Shown here: in pieces, positions 36,368 to 48,985 of the stretch
Position numbering within the stretch: the first letter of the stretch is position 1
Layout: each line of letters opens with the position of its first letter
Assembly (NCBI GenBank): GCA_947247005.1
Contig: OX365947.1
Span: 38,210,760-38,274,759 of the forward strand
DNA from: Spisula solida
Taxonomy: Eukaryota > Mollusca > Bivalvia > Venerida > Mactridae
DNA length: 64,000 bases
Reading direction: 5' to 3'
Position numbers and translations under genes: made by a program
The notes under the pieces: generated by a model
Database searches by the model: none
Told to the model about the DNA's origin: nothing
What the model saw: only the letters and a program-made list of their open reading frames with translations

Positions 36368-37725
36368 TGTTTAAATGTACACAAGTTTCTTTCAGCATTT
36401 CTAAAACTTTATTACTTTATTACTATCACTTTGTTCTTCTGAATCATGGTGTATAAAACTATTGACTTCTTCCATGTTAGTACTTGTGTTTATAAGTTGC
36501 TCATTTGCAGTTTACAAAATAATACCTTCTGTATTTGGTTTGAGTAGGAGGTGTCGAAAACAAAAAGCAGATTTTGAATACGAATAATGCAATGTAAACT
36601 GGTTTTACTTTCGGGTTGGTGCTATAATTTTGTGAACTTTCTGTTCCATTTACAATTCATAGGAAAATATGATACAATAGATAGGTACATAAATAAGCAA
36701 ACATCTTGAGTACAGTATAGGAAGAAATGATTCAATGGTATGTTTTGTCAAAGTAATGTTGCAGGGTTTTATAACAAGTGTTAACACAATTGCTAAGCCT
36801 AAATGTTTCTTTACTTGCTGGCTTGAACTTGAATTTTTTAGACATATGATATTGACAAAATAAATTGAGAATATTCTGTACTATGTACTCAATTTTGATT
36901 AGTCGATATGTTGTAAAACCTGTTTTCATTGGCTTACAACATAAAGATCTGTTTACAGCAGTTCTGACAAACATTATTACTATTCATTTAATTCTGTAGG
37001 TTTGTAATTAATTTGACAAGGTGTGTCTAGTTTATACCATATATGGGCTTGTCGTATATAGGCGGTCAATCACAGTTTGTTTTATTAATTTTTGGTCTGT
37101 CTGTACTTGATTATTATAACATTACATTCTGTTCACTATCTGTAGGTCACATTATGGAAATTCTATACTATATGGGATGAAATCTTCCTCAATATTTTTG
37201 TCCCAGACAAAACTTCGATCTGTACTTGTTTAATGCCGAATGTAGAACATAAGAAATGACATCAAAATCGGGTTACATTCTAAATAAGTTCCGCCCGCCC
37301 TTCTTAATCACAAGATTTTGCTTTGTGACTATTACATAAATAGTTTGCACCTATAGCGTGATACGAACCTATACTGATTGGCGCTATCGTCTAGCTTACT
37401 ATAGCATAAACTACATATCATTCAATTGTATGTTCTGCATAACATTCTATATGGTGAACATATTACTTTTTTACAGTATTTTCATGTGTGTGCTAATTTA
37501 CTTATACAGGCATGTAGAATGTCTAGACTAGAGCTCAGTTTGGTTTGTAATTTATCTTTATTATCAGGAGGAAAAAAGAAATTGACATTTCCATGTTTTT
37601 TTAAAATGCCTAGGTTTCTGATAGGAGAGTAGAAATCTAGATCACTAGGCCATATAACTATATCTAATATCTATACAGTGGTGTCAGGTCATTAGGTGTG
37701 TTAATGTTATTATGTTTGGCATAGG
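36368..37725. other. no gene supported
   Basis: An acceptor-like ATCTTTATTATCAG ends at 37568 and one frame after it stays open for about 20 codons (KKKLTFPCFFKMPRFLIGE) to a stop. This is too weak to call. A GTCTAGAC palindrome lies at 37521. Confidence 0.4.
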
Positions 37726-37850
37726 AAGATAATATTATAAATTGTCAGTACAGACTGTTAAGTCTAAAATGATAGAGAAAAAAAAACCTATATAAATAAT
37801 ATTATAACTTGTTGGTAGAGTTTGTTAAGTCTAAAATGATAGGAAAAAAT
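37726..37850. repeat. ~68-bp direct repeat, two copies
   Basis: Shared blocks are AATATTATAA, GTTAAGTCTAAAATGATAG and a following A-rich run. Confidence 0.75.
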
Positions 37851-38253
37851 GCTGAGTCATTACAAGGTATTATCAAACGATTGATATCGTATCTTGTATT
37901 TTTATCTCCACCTGAAATCATCACCTGTATTTATAGATGGTATATCCGTCAGATGGTGAAATGCTAAATCGTGGTTTAGTTTAGCAAGTTACTATGATGC
38001 TTAGTATTGTACAGACTATTCATATAATGTTGTTAACCAATGAAAACATGGTTTACAAACCATTGACCAAAATGTAATAGTTATAAAGTTCATGGTAAGA
38101 AAATTCTCAAACCAAGATTATCCCACTGACTGTTTTGCACTCTACCATTAACAACGAATACATGTTCTTATAAACATAAAAGTACAGTATAATCCAGTTA
38201 GGATCTGGTGACAGTGACGAAGCCGTTTACGTTTACATATACAATTACAACCA

Positions 38254-38407
38254 TTAGGCCTTTTCATCTGGGCTGTTTCGGGGAGCAGGTTACAGTCTGG
38301 TCCCCGTTTTAATTTTACAGTTGTATTACTGTAGTAGTGCTGTAATTGAGGGGATGGGAACCTGGCTAAAACTTGCTTCATGAAACAGCCCAGTCGAAAA
38401 GGCCTAT
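38254..38407. mobile_element. ~150-bp foldback/MITE with ~50-bp inverted ends
   Basis: The left end reads TAGGCCTTTTCATCTGGGCT then GTTTCGGGGAGCAGGTTAC; the right end is the imperfect reverse complement, with CATGAAACAGCCCAGTC and GAAAAGGCCTA. A TA (or ATT) occurs on each side, so a TA target duplication is possible but not provable. No coding capacity. It shares its inner arm with the element at 41562. Confidence 0.7.
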
Positions 38408-39164
38408 TGTCTAAATAGGTAGTGCGAATATAGTTTGTTAGTTTAGCATTGAAATTATGGTTGTCTGTTTAAGCCTTTATAATTGATTTTACACCCTGAT
38501 AGTTGAACCGACCGCTGCGTCACTGTATTCTTACCCTGACTGGACTATAGTACACTCTGTTTATAATTGAATTCAAATAACCAAACAACTTTGCTGTAGT
38601 ATAGCACTAAATTATGGACATAATGGAAATCCCAAGTACAGTTGTACTTTGATTATAATTGAACTTAAATAATAAGTACTGTAGGTTATAATGAAAGTAC
38701 TGTAGGTTATTCACAGTCAGAAGCATGTATTTTATGAGTCATTACAATATTTATAATTTGTGAACCAGAGTATGTCTAGACAATCCTTGCTAGCTGGCAG
38801 GTCTGATTGATCATTGTTCATGTTGCTTGAAAACACCATTCCAGACAACAGCTATAATGTTATTGGATTTTACAATTATTCTGTGTATGGGCACAAAAAA
38901 CAACATACAATCTAAAACAAGTAATGTTGATCTGATCTGGATAAATGACATCCACTTTTAATGTTGTTGCTTTTAGTACAATACAGCTCCCTACAACAGT
39001 TTTTAGCTGTAGAAAATGTTTACAGTGCTGTTGATTTAATTATAGCACAAAATTTTCATTATTTGTCATTGTTTAAATTGATTGATGTTTGAAATTGATA
39101 GAAAATAATGGTCTGCCTTCTAGAACCATGAATCTCTGATAATATGATTGTATAGTTCTCTCCA

Positions 39165-39298
39165 CCCAAATAAATTGTGTTTTCTTGTGTTTTCTAGACC
39201 TAAATCATGGAGCATTGTATTTTCTTGTTTAATAGACCTAAATCATAAAAGGATTGTAATGTTTTCTTGTGCTTTCTATCCCGTAATCATAGAGGATC
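39165..39298. repeat. ~50-bp repeat, three diverged copies
   Basis: Units share TTTTCTTGTGTTTTCTAGAC and CTAAATCATNGAG. Confidence 0.75.
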
Positions 39299-39396
39299 CA
39301 ATGTATATGGTTTATCGTTGTCTGGAACCATAATGTCATGTATTGTATACTGACCATGAATGTGTTTTCATCTGTTTCTATGTTATTTTTTGACAG

Positions 39397-39545
39397 TGAG
39401 TTTTTCAATGTTGTACTTTATCGTGTCTAGTTCTTTTAGAACAATGAACGCTATTCCAATTCTTTACCCAGTTTTTCAATGTTGTACTATATCATGTCTA
39501 GTTCTTCTGGAACAAAGAATGCTGCTCCAATTTTTCATCCATGCT
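39397..39545. repeat. ~73-bp direct repeat, two copies
   Basis: Both read TTTTTCAATGTTGTACT, ATCNTGTCTAGTTCTT, GAACAA and GCTATTCCAAT-like blocks. Confidence 0.85.
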
Positions 39546-40428
39546 CTAAGACTATTGATCTACCAACTAACATAGCTTTGGATTGGCCTAGGTTTGAGAT
39601 TTCCCGTCCATCACTTTAAGTACATACCAGAGATCTTTCTCGGCATTGCCTGGTAGACCAATATCACTATGTATGTTTATTAACTGCGTTGGGGGGAGGG
39701 TTCCTGTGTTGTCAGGTGTTAAATTTTTCCTGAGTTATTAATTCATTATATTTCATCTATGTGGAATTGGTTCTTAAACCCACCTTTGTTGGCTATCCTC
39801 ATGCAATGAAATTATGGCTATAAACATAAAATTGCTATTTTTCGTTATGTTTAGTACTGAAGCAGGGCTCATGAAATGTGGCAATATGCCGAATAATGAC
39901 AAATGTTTAAAGCAGTACAGTCATGCTATTGACTTGGTATGGCAATCTTATTGCTAAAAATTATATTTATTCACAAAAGCATATTTGTTACTGTTAAAAA
40001 CTGAATTCCCCATGGCCTTCAAACTAACCCCTCTCCTTTGTCATCTGGCCCAGTCACCAAAAGAAGAGAACTGTAGAGAGAGCCACCCTTCAAGTCTGTA
40101 GAAAAACCAGATTTGTATTATACAATCAATCTATACATGTTTGTATAACATTATATAAGCATATATTCATTTGTAAGTACATATTTAAACCAGCGCTACC
40201 TACTACTACGCTACTTAAAGCTTCTCCACTTGGTATGTATATAACGCAGTATGTATATATGGGCTGTACATAATATCGCACCAGTCTGATACATTGCTGA
40301 GTAATAGATTTTATGTGTGAACATAAAAATGTTAGGTATATAATCAGTAGACTGTGTAGTAAAAGCAAGACATTTATAGATAATATAGGTGAGGTTAGGT
40401 CAGACCAGTCTGTCTGTTGTATACTTAC

Positions 40429-40499
40429 CTCATGTGACCTCCAAAGTTGCTCTCAACTATGTGTGCTATACTTGTATACATGTAGCTACAGTCTGACTG
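40429..40499 (-). CDS. candidate 71-nt minus-strand exon
   Basis: On the minus strand TCATGATTTATAG precedes, and an ideal ATGAG|GTAAGTAT donor follows. The frame from the acceptor is open throughout: QSDCSYMYTSIAHI then VESNFGGHM plus two bases. The acceptor tract is only moderate. No family recognised. Confidence 0.3.
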
Positions 40500-40756
40500 C
40501 TATAAATCATGATAGAAGGGTTTAAATGTTCTGAGATTTATAGGATATATGTATGGTCTGCCTTGTAGTGGTTCATTTGTTAAACTGTTGGTTTATGTTT
40601 CTGTACATTGAGTAAGTTTCACTATTTTTCATACAGGAATTTGATTTGACTGTAGTATTGTTTTATAGTTAAGGAGAAAACTGTATTATTAACTGATTTA
40701 AGTAGAATGTACATGTTTTCATTGGCTGACCGAAGGGGGTGCCTTAAAGTGGATGT

Positions 40757-41527
40757 TAGGGGTGTAACGATACGCTCACCTTGCGATACGATACGTATCA
40801 CGGTACAGAGTAAATGATACAATACATATCACAATTTAAATAATTTAACATAAAGACAGGATAATGAGCATCTATATACTATTAAACTTTAATTACATCA
40901 CAGACTCCCCTTATAATCAAGTAGAGGCTTTATATAAGTCCTTTTTTCCAAGGAAAATGTTTTTTCCTAAACAAAATCAGTTCCCCATATTACATGTATA
41001 AGTCAGTATTTTTTTCCTAATTTAGGTCTTAAATAAAGATAAGAAAAGACTTCTCATGAATGCCAACAAGAGCCCCATTTTAGCTATCAACTGGCACCTT
41101 TAGTTTCACTTTAAAGTTATTTTTAAAACAAAATTAACATATTCGTTCTATGAGCTATCAAGGAGTTCCACGTTTTTTGTCCTTCGTATTTTAAGTCCGG
41201 ATAAGTACAGTCCCGATACAGACTTTAATCATTCCACATAAATAAATGGCTGCCGTAGTCGCAGCGAGTTTTACGCTCTACGATATTAAATGCATTATTG
41301 CTTCAGTGATGTCACACTCAGAGTTGATCAAGAACCATGGGCAACGTCCTCTCTTTGGATAGATTAATAATGTTAAGCAAATGATACTTAATATTACCTC
41401 ATTTTAACTAGAGAATGGGTAGAGGCCGTATCGTAGCCGTACCGTTCCGGACCATTGTCGTACCGTGAACCTTACCGAGACCAAACAAATTTGGTATACT
41501 GTCCAAAGGTATATAGTTGCACCCTTA
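40757..41527. mobile_element. 771-bp non-autonomous hAT-type transposon
   Basis: An exact 8-bp duplication, GTGGATGT, flanks the element (40749-40756 and 41528-41535). The left end is TAGGGGTGTAACGATACG; the right end read on the other strand is TAAGGGTGCAACTATATAC, an imperfect terminal inverted repeat. Subterminal GATACGATACGTATC and CGTATCGTAGCCGTACCG are typical of the TAGGGGTGTAACGATA hAT families seen in many animals. An 86-codon minus-strand frame crosses its right end and is not a transposase. The exact duplication suggests a fairly recent insertion. Confidence 0.88.
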
Positions 41528-41561
41528 GTGGATGTTGACAAAACACTGATGCTGTTCGACA

Positions 41562-41690
41562 GAGCTGTTTCGTGGAGCTGGTCATAGTGTGGTTCCTGTC
41601 CCCAATACCAATACTGTAATAATAGTAATAAAGGGAATTCGAACCAGGCTATGACCAGCTCCACAAATCATAAAGGGTATGGGAACCAGA
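41562..41690. mobile_element. foldback element related to 38254-38407
   Basis: Arms 41572-41595 (GTGGAGCTGGTCATAGTGTG start) and 41641-41664 pair with 22 of 24 matches. The left part GAGCTGTTTCGTGGAGC...GGTTCCTGTCCCC matches the left arm of the element at 38254, so both belong to one family. It starts only about 25 bases beyond the hAT target duplication. Confidence 0.65.
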
Positions 41691-42274
41691 CTATTAACAA
41701 ATCACTGTTTTCATACTGCCCTGAAATGTTCAATTGCTTTAAGGTAAATAAAAAAGTATATGATTAAAGTCTATGAACTAAGCTATTTTATTTCCTGTTT
41801 TGAAATATTAATCAATCATTTTGGTAAAAAACTTGAATTATGAGAAAATCAAAATAATTCAATTATGAGCAATCAGAAAAATGTTTAAAAGTTATAAAAA
41901 GGAATGAAATAACAAAACAACAATTTTTTTTAAATAAGAATAAAATTCTACATAACCCTCTCAATTTTTAAAAATAATCAGTATGATTGTCAGGCAGTTA
42001 CTCATAAACTTTCATCGTGACTTTCTAAAATATAACTACAAAAAACATGGCAATTAATTCATAATTATGCTTTCTATCTGACATTCTAAAATACAAAAAC
42101 CTGTTTTCATAGAAATAGATGGAACTTTAGAACTTAATTGTATTCTAAGAAATTGATAAGGAAACCAGTTGATTTATGATTTACATTGATGATTTTCTAT
42201 CAGTATTAATCATCTTCACAATTTACAATATTGAAGCTATCAAAAGGCCTGTTCAACATTAGATATGTATAGTT

Positions 42275-42432
42275 GTTGCTAGAAAAAGGTAATGTTTGGT
42301 GACCATTAGGAAAAGGCACGTAAATTTCAGACATGTTTTGTGACTGCTAGATAAAAGCTTGTAAATATCAAGCATATTTGATGACCATTAGAAAAAGGCC
42401 TGGGTTTTGGTGACCATTAGAAAAAGGCCAGG
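42275..42432. repeat. degenerate ~36-55-bp repeat
   Basis: Four or five units centre on GGTGACCATTAGAAAAAGGC with variable spacers. Confidence 0.75.
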
Positions 42433-42578
42433 AACTTTTGTCCACAGACTCATTACATAGTGGCTATAATTTTAATATTAAAAGTTGTGAGTTGCCACAT
42501 AGTACATTTGTCCTGGGAAATAAGTTTCTTGATGAAACCGAATTGGTTTCTTTATAAGGATGTTGTTAACTGTTTCAG

Positions 42579-42687
42579 GGCGTGAGGACAATGTTTTGGA
42601 GTAGATTGGAATATAGAGCTGTCCTGTGTGCTGGTCCAATTGTGTGGCTGGATTAATTTCATATTATATATAACATCTGTTTCTATG
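42579..42687 (+). other. candidate untranslated exon
   Basis: A strong acceptor (TGTTGTTAACTGTTTCAG) and a strong donor (ATG|GTAAGA) are 109 bases apart, but all three frames contain stops; the longest open run from the acceptor is 25 codons (starts GVRTMFWSRLEY). If real it is a UTR exon or part of a noncoding RNA. Confidence 0.25.
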
Positions 42688-42756
42688 GTAAGATCTTTCT
42701 TCTAAGTATAGGGATGGATTTACTTGTCTCACATGAAGAAACGACCTGGTATCTCC

Positions 42757-42826
42757 CTAGTTTCATACATTGCCCTAGTTTCATACATCACCCTAGTTTC
42801 ATACATCATCCTTAGCTTCATACAAA
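42757..42826. repeat. 22-bp tandem repeat, four copies
   Basis: The unit is CCTAGTTTCATACATCAC, with minor changes in length. Confidence 0.85.
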
Positions 42827-44370
42827 TCTGGGTACAGTTTTATCAAAGCAATTACAGGAATTCTTAACTTGCATTCAAATTCTTTAAATTAATTTAACAG
42901 CTGCTGCTAATTTGGTACAGATATGGTTTGGAGGAGTTCATGTGTTGAATCAGTTTATTTGTATAGCAGATATCTTTACTATACTTTATACTTCTAAAAG
43001 AATTATCAACAATTTCAATTTGAACGTATGTTTAAGATTTGCGTAAGTGCTCTGTACTGCAGAGAGATGCAGTGTAACTGTTTCTATTAGAACCAATCGT
43101 CTATCATCTGTTGTCTTACATAAAATATGAACAACTTTGATATTTTATTAATTACTGCTAAGTTTGAAATATGATTCAGCTTCACAGATAGCACTACATA
43201 ATGAATTAATTGATATGACCAGGGCTGCAACAATAAATCTCTCCAGTACAGTCTGTTCAGGTGTACATTTTTGTGAACTTTGTATCCTAAGTAGCACACA
43301 TGTGTTTGAAGTATTTATCACACCACCAGAAATAAAAGGGGTACATACTAGGAGGGCTTGCACTCGTTTGTCTGTGGCTTTTTCTTGTCGGTGTGAGTTC
43401 TCGGCATCTTTTGAATGGAATTTTGTGACCATGAGGAGATTCGCATATTGCTTTAGGGTTCCAATGGGATGATTTATTTTCACAGAGTTATAACCCTTTC
43501 ATTATATGTTCTTCATTTATCTATGCCATCTCTCTAAAGCATTACCTTTTTGATGACCAAGCACCCTGTGTAGGTATCTGACACCTTCTGTGAAATAGCT
43601 CCAGTTTCAAGACATGATGTTCTATTTCTATCCATTTGCCTATTTAATGTTATAACGCATTGCTCCAATTCTTCTCACCCCAGTAACAAGTTCCTGTCTG
43701 GTCATTACTAGCCATTAAACCATCACTTACTGTGAACTTCAGATGTCTTTGATATATATTTTTATACATCTTAACAAACAACAAATACTGACAGGTTGGT
43801 TGTAATCAAAACAGAACTGAACAGAGAGAGATATGTATTTCATTTATTGACAGACCTATATACATTTAACAAGAAGTAAAGCGTGTAACCACAAATCTAA
43901 CATCACTTTTGAGTTATGTTTGTTCCACTGTGGCATTGACTACCATCTGATCCTGGCTGTGATGCCATGGAAACCACTGCTCCTATTTCCTTGAAGTAGT
44001 AGAAGTAATTATTTTTGACCTTTTGCTTAAGGATAACCCATTAAAGTGAAAGCACTTATTTCCAAAAGGGTACAGAGTTTTATGCTAAAAGGACGGCAAG
44101 CATTGATGTGATACAAGAAATTGGGGTGCAATACCGTAGCTCATTCAGAATAGACTCATTGGTTATTTAACATGCCTGGTGTACAGGGCCAAAATATGCA
44201 GCAACAATTCGTCTGGGTTACCAACCAGTCATTTGTAGGTGTGTTGGAAATGCTGAAAAGAGTTTTACCATTACTACCCTGGCCAAGATTAAAGCCAATG
44301 ACCTCTTGATGAGTATTCAACAGATCTGATGCCTGATATTGTGACACTATTCTTGGGGAACTTAATGCAA

Positions 44371-44546
44371 GGGCTGATTTAAGAGGGGGGGGGGGCATTT
44401 AAACAAAATAATGGCCCATGATTGACTTAGGTAGTTTCTATGGACAATACTTCCACTGGGGCATAAGTTCCAACACATTTTCCTGGGGGGGGGGGGGCAT
44501 GTCTATTTACACACACACCCAACACCAAATCCTGTACCCGCCCCTG
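44371..44546. mobile_element. possible small hAT-like MITE containing G tracts
   Basis: The right end TGTACCCGCCCCTG reads CAGGGGCGGGTACA on the other strand, like known hAT ends; the left end GGGCTGATTTAAGA is a poor match. TAATGCAA before and TGATGCAA after differ by one base and could be an aged 8-bp duplication. Runs of 11 G (44385-44395) and 13 G (44485-44497) lie inside. Confidence 0.35.
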
Positions 44547-45018
44547 TGATGCAATAAGTGATTTCTTTCATGGTAATAGTCTTGGGCAGAATAAATAGTG
44601 GGAAGTATAAATCAGGTAGTTATACAATGATTTGATCCTAAGTTGTCCTTTATTCAAAGTGTACTGACATTCTGTGGCAGCTAAATCATTAACTTTGATC
44701 ATATTTTAACTGCTTACCTGAATGCTTTATATCTGTTTCCATAGATACATTATAATCTTTGAAGAGAACAGAATTGTGGTTGGCTGTTGCATTCACTTGA
44801 CATTTAGAAATTGTATTAAAATGCTCTTATGTTTCATTTTTACAATAATTAGTTGTATAGTTCAGTAGAATCAATTATCCATAACTTGCACTGCTATTGT
44901 AAAGGAAATATAATTTATATTAAGAGTAATAATGGGAAGGATTATTCTGGGAAATTATAGAACATTTTTAATTTAAAAGTTCAGTGAGTGTGATCAAGCA
45001 AGGTGTTTTTGATTTCAG

Positions 45019-45051
45019 ATTGTGGAGGTTGCTAGGAAACACAAGCATTGA
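45019..45051 (+). other. candidate terminal-exon fragment
   Basis: GGTGTTTTTGATTTCAG precedes a frame reading IVEVARKHKH and a TGA. An ATTAAA lies near 45150. The other frames stop early too. It may be a last exon; support is weak. Confidence 0.2.
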
Positions 45052-47856
45052 ATATTGAATGCAGTGACAAATGAAGTTTATGCTTGTGGAAAATGATGCA
45101 GTGCTGAGTGCGAAGTCCATGAAAAGTGGTATGGTTTAGTATCGAATATGTTATGAATTAAATAACTTAAATTCTGGCAATTCTAGTATTTATTGATGTT
45201 ATTGTATGCGAAAATGCTAACTGTTATAATGATGGACCTATAACCAACTGAAACCAGTAAAGTAATTTGTGCTAGTTATGATCTAATGCTCCTGAAGTCA
45301 TCAATATTGGAGTACTGTCATCATGATGCTTAATTGCATACCAGGCAAGTGTTCAGCAACTAGCCATAACATGCCGAGTCCAGTGGTCACATTGAGGTCC
45401 CTCTCAAGTGAACTCCCGCATACAAAGGAGAGGCTAAATAGTGACAGAATTTTGAATACTGTTTTGATCTTTGTGGTGCTGTTTAAAGGCCAGCCATTTC
45501 TGAGTGCTTCCTGGCTCCCATCCTTTAAATCTCCCAATCTTGCTGTATTAGAACAAAGCCTTGCAAGGATTGCAATTTTAATACTCTCAAAGGAGTTGTC
45601 ATATCCTCTGGGGGCCATGGGAGACAGTTAAATGTGAACAGTGTATGCCATGACAGTATTTGATGACAGAATATATTAAATCAGAAACTCTCTGTCACCA
45701 AGATAAAAACAAGATTGCCATTATCAGTATTGGTAATAGATGTATTTTATCCATTTATGGTTTTATTCTGTCTCTGAAGTTCCAGTAATCAGCATCTTTT
45801 ATGGATGTTTTCATCTTGTTAACTTTCTATCGTCTAGCCAGTCTTCCGAGCACTGGATATACAGACTATAGATAATATACAAATAGAATTATCTGCCGCC
45901 TACTGATTGATTATACTGTTCAGAAAAGTGGAAACTCAGGTTTGTTGGCGCAGATTTCACATCAAAATGATTATAAGTCATTTAGCCTGGGATTTGTTTT
46001 TTTGACATTTTTATTAAATTTATCTAATGTCATATGTATGTCTTGTATAAAACCTGGAATTCATGTAAGATGTATCATTCCTGTTCTGCTGGGAATATTT
46101 CGATTGAAGAGTTATGTCTGCTAAGATTCCTTATATTCCTATACTGTGAATTGCAATTCAATTTATATTGAGGTATTTGTGAAGTGATAGTGTTAGTTGC
46201 TCCCCATGGTGACATTGGTAGCACCTGTGTGAACCTGGGGCATTGTTTTTATAACAACAAAATGCATTTGAATTTCATTACATACATGTTTGATGTCACA
46301 TTACAGAGCTTGCTATACAAGGCTAGAGTGCTTCCTGGTCTCCAAGGTGACATTCCATTCAGCACTGCTAAGACTGTTAACAAAGTTATGTCTATTGTTA
46401 CAACTCCTTGATTTGATATGTTATGTCTCTATTGGTTCATCAGTTAAATACGCTCTGTCAAGAAAATATAAGTGAACTTGTCAAATGTGCATGACGTGTG
46501 TCTTTATTCTAATGATTTCCTCTTGTATTTAACACATTGTAGTGGAAGGGAGGTAACTCAAAAATACAAACTGAACACAGTTTATTGATAATGAGAAACT
46601 ACTGCAACCTTTATAGAAAGTAGAATGTAATACCCACATAATCTGTTAATATGATATGCTATGTTTCCTTGACAATAATTTATAGTAATTAAAGCAAAAT
46701 GTCAAATGTGCAATACATTTTCAGGGTTGTCTCTGAAAGGTGAATCATCTCAGATGGCTTTTTGGAAGGCACTATGTAAATGTACATGATATCTCTGAAT
46801 TATGTGCATGTGGTAAGCAGTTATTCTGTACTTGTTGATGACAGATATTCTATCCTTTAGGGTTGAATGACTGCTATGGAAGCTTGACATTTATAGAAGA
46901 ATTGGCTCCTAATACATGGTTGTGTACTGAAGACTGAAGTGCTCGTTTCTTGAAAGATGCTTAGCCTTCAACACCAGTTCTTGGTAACAGTACTGATAAA
47001 CCCATATAAATTACTTTTAGCAGTTATATACTTGTTTAAATCTGTCCCTTATTTTATGCTCTTATAAAAGTCAACATAATCTTGTCATAATTCTTCTTAG
47101 CAAGTCCAATCTTATGGCTACCAAAGAAATACTTCATAAATTGTCTCTCAAAAAATGTATATAAGCACAAAATGTACTTGTTTATGATTATTGCTCCCAA
47201 TTGCAGCAATCACAATGTGTAGAAAATTGTAGACAACATGATGGTGTTGTGGACTCCAAACACTCCAAGAGGAACATTTACTGCTGGATCTTACATCTGA
47301 CTGGGATGTCAGCACTGTGTTAATGTCTTGTCCTCTGCTATGATATATTAAATAAATTATCTAGCAGCTGATGAAGGTTAACACAAAATGCTCCAGATTG
47401 CGCTATTACGTCTTAATCAGTTGAATGCATCAGTTTGAAATTTCATGTGTCAGAGCTGAGACAGCATCTTTGTGAAATGTGACATAGACGATTTGTTGCT
47501 TACTAGTGAAATCTTGGGACACTTTCTACAAGAAAGGGGATGGATATATCACTGTACAGTCAATCTTACCATTGTATGTACTAATAAATACAATCGGTAT
47601 CATAGAAGCAGAGGACATCATACTGTACCTAACATCTAAAATCTCCCCAACATCCCAGAAAATGGAGGAAAACGGATTTTATGGATTGGATGGCTAACAT
47701 TAGAGATGGCTTCATAAATCATCAGTTTCTGGGCATTTCTTTGACCATGAAATAGCAGAGATTATGTCTGGCATACTAGATCATACCTCTACATTATCCC
47801 TGAGACCATAACTTGAGGACCGTTAAACTATATATGTGTCCCAAGTTGTAGTTCAG
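45052..47856. other. no gene firmly supported
   Basis: Both strands are open for about 100 codons at 45301-45631 with no recognisable domain. A stretch at 46307-46347 has an acceptor (ATGTCACATTACAG) and a CAAG|GTGACA site with an open SLLYKARVLPGLQ frame; this is suggestive only. Confidence 0.35.
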
Positions 47857-48064
47857 GTGCAAGGTGGGGGAACTTTATCTTCAAAGTATGTCTAGATCGC
47901 AAACATCACCAGGCAATCCATTTCATGGAACCCGAGGGAAGAGAAAGAGAGTTGGCGCAGAGATCTTGATGGAGACGTATAGAGGACAGGCCACTCCTGA
48001 GTGGACACAGAGACGCTGGCACAGGACTGAGATGCCTGGAGAAGACTTGTTCATTAAGTGTTAG
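47857..48064 (+). CDS. candidate terminal coding exon, basic C-terminus
   Basis: CAAGTTGTAGTTCAG can serve as acceptor. The frame is open to TAG at 48062-48064 and reads, in part, KVGELYLQSMSRSQTSPGNP, HGTRGKRKRVGAEILMETY and TPEWTQRRWHRTEMPGED. Local GC content and codon variety are visibly higher than the AT-rich flanks. RGKRKR could be a nuclear-localisation-like patch. No family recognised; an old element ORF is an alternative. Confidence 0.35.
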
Positions 48065-48539
48065 ATAGTTTCTTAGGCCTGTTTTATTGTTTTCCCTTTT
48101 TAATTTTGTATGATATGACTCGACGTGACTTTCAATTTTGTATTATTTACTATAATATTCATTGGAAATTTTCCAACGTCATATTGACACACATTTAAAA
48201 TATTTTATTGTACACTCATCACTTTCAGTTTATCGTTACTCTTGCACAGTTGATGTAATACAGCGATTTTTCATGTGAGCAGCCTATGCCTCAGGATGGG
48301 TAACAGGCATGTGTAATAAGTAGTAAGTATGTCTAGATCCAATGTCTACACAAATCAGCCATGTATCATGGGAGTAACTATTGGATGGAAAACTTGTCTG
48401 ATGGAAACATCTACTGGCAAAGGAGATATTACCAGACAGAAATCGCATAAAAAGCTTCCCTTGAAGTTAAAAATCTACATTTAGAATTTTTTGTGTTTAC
48501 ACCTACCTGTGTTCAAGCTCTTTGCTAAAGATAGGTTTC

Positions 48540-48985
48540 TCAAAATATGACGTCACGTTAACAACCTAATAGTGGGGCACTATTAGCGCTTTTTTCAATG
48601 ACGTACAGTAGATATTAAAGGACAGTCTTTTTCGAATATTTTTCAATGGATATTCAGAAAATACGATGCAAAACGTTTAGAATAGGGTTCGTACTTCACA
48701 CTTATGCAAAAATATTTTATGATTTCTGTAATAACAACTCATGACGCACAAACTTGAAGTGGGCATTCCGTTTGAGGTTAAAAGACCCGAAGTCTTTCAG
48801 ATTGATGGGCAAGATATGAAAAAATGTTACTCAATCGATATCCGAGGAAATATTTAGCCAATAACGCTGAAATTAGAGCTGGACCGATAAAAAATTTAAA
48901 TAAAAAAGTTTCAGCTGATCGCGAGACCTTCACTATACTTATATTTGCCGTACTCATTAACCGCTCGGCCGTCATCTCAACATAG
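48540..48985 (-). mobile_element. possible tRNA-derived SINE, degenerate head
   Basis: On the minus strand GGCCGAGCGGTTAATG (48955-48970) matches a Leu/Ser-type tRNA A box, and GGTCTCGCGATCA (48916-48928) is a decayed B box at about the right distance. The body toward lower coordinates includes TATGACGTCACGTTAAC near 48547. Confidence 0.4.

Noticed and set aside
43148..43483. Overlapping 102- and 111-codon ORFs on opposite strands
   Set aside because: No domain or conserved motif seen; coding direction cannot be decided.
45301..45631. Overlapping ~100-codon ORFs on both strands
   Set aside because: No recognisable motif, no splice support; both-strand openness suggests chance.
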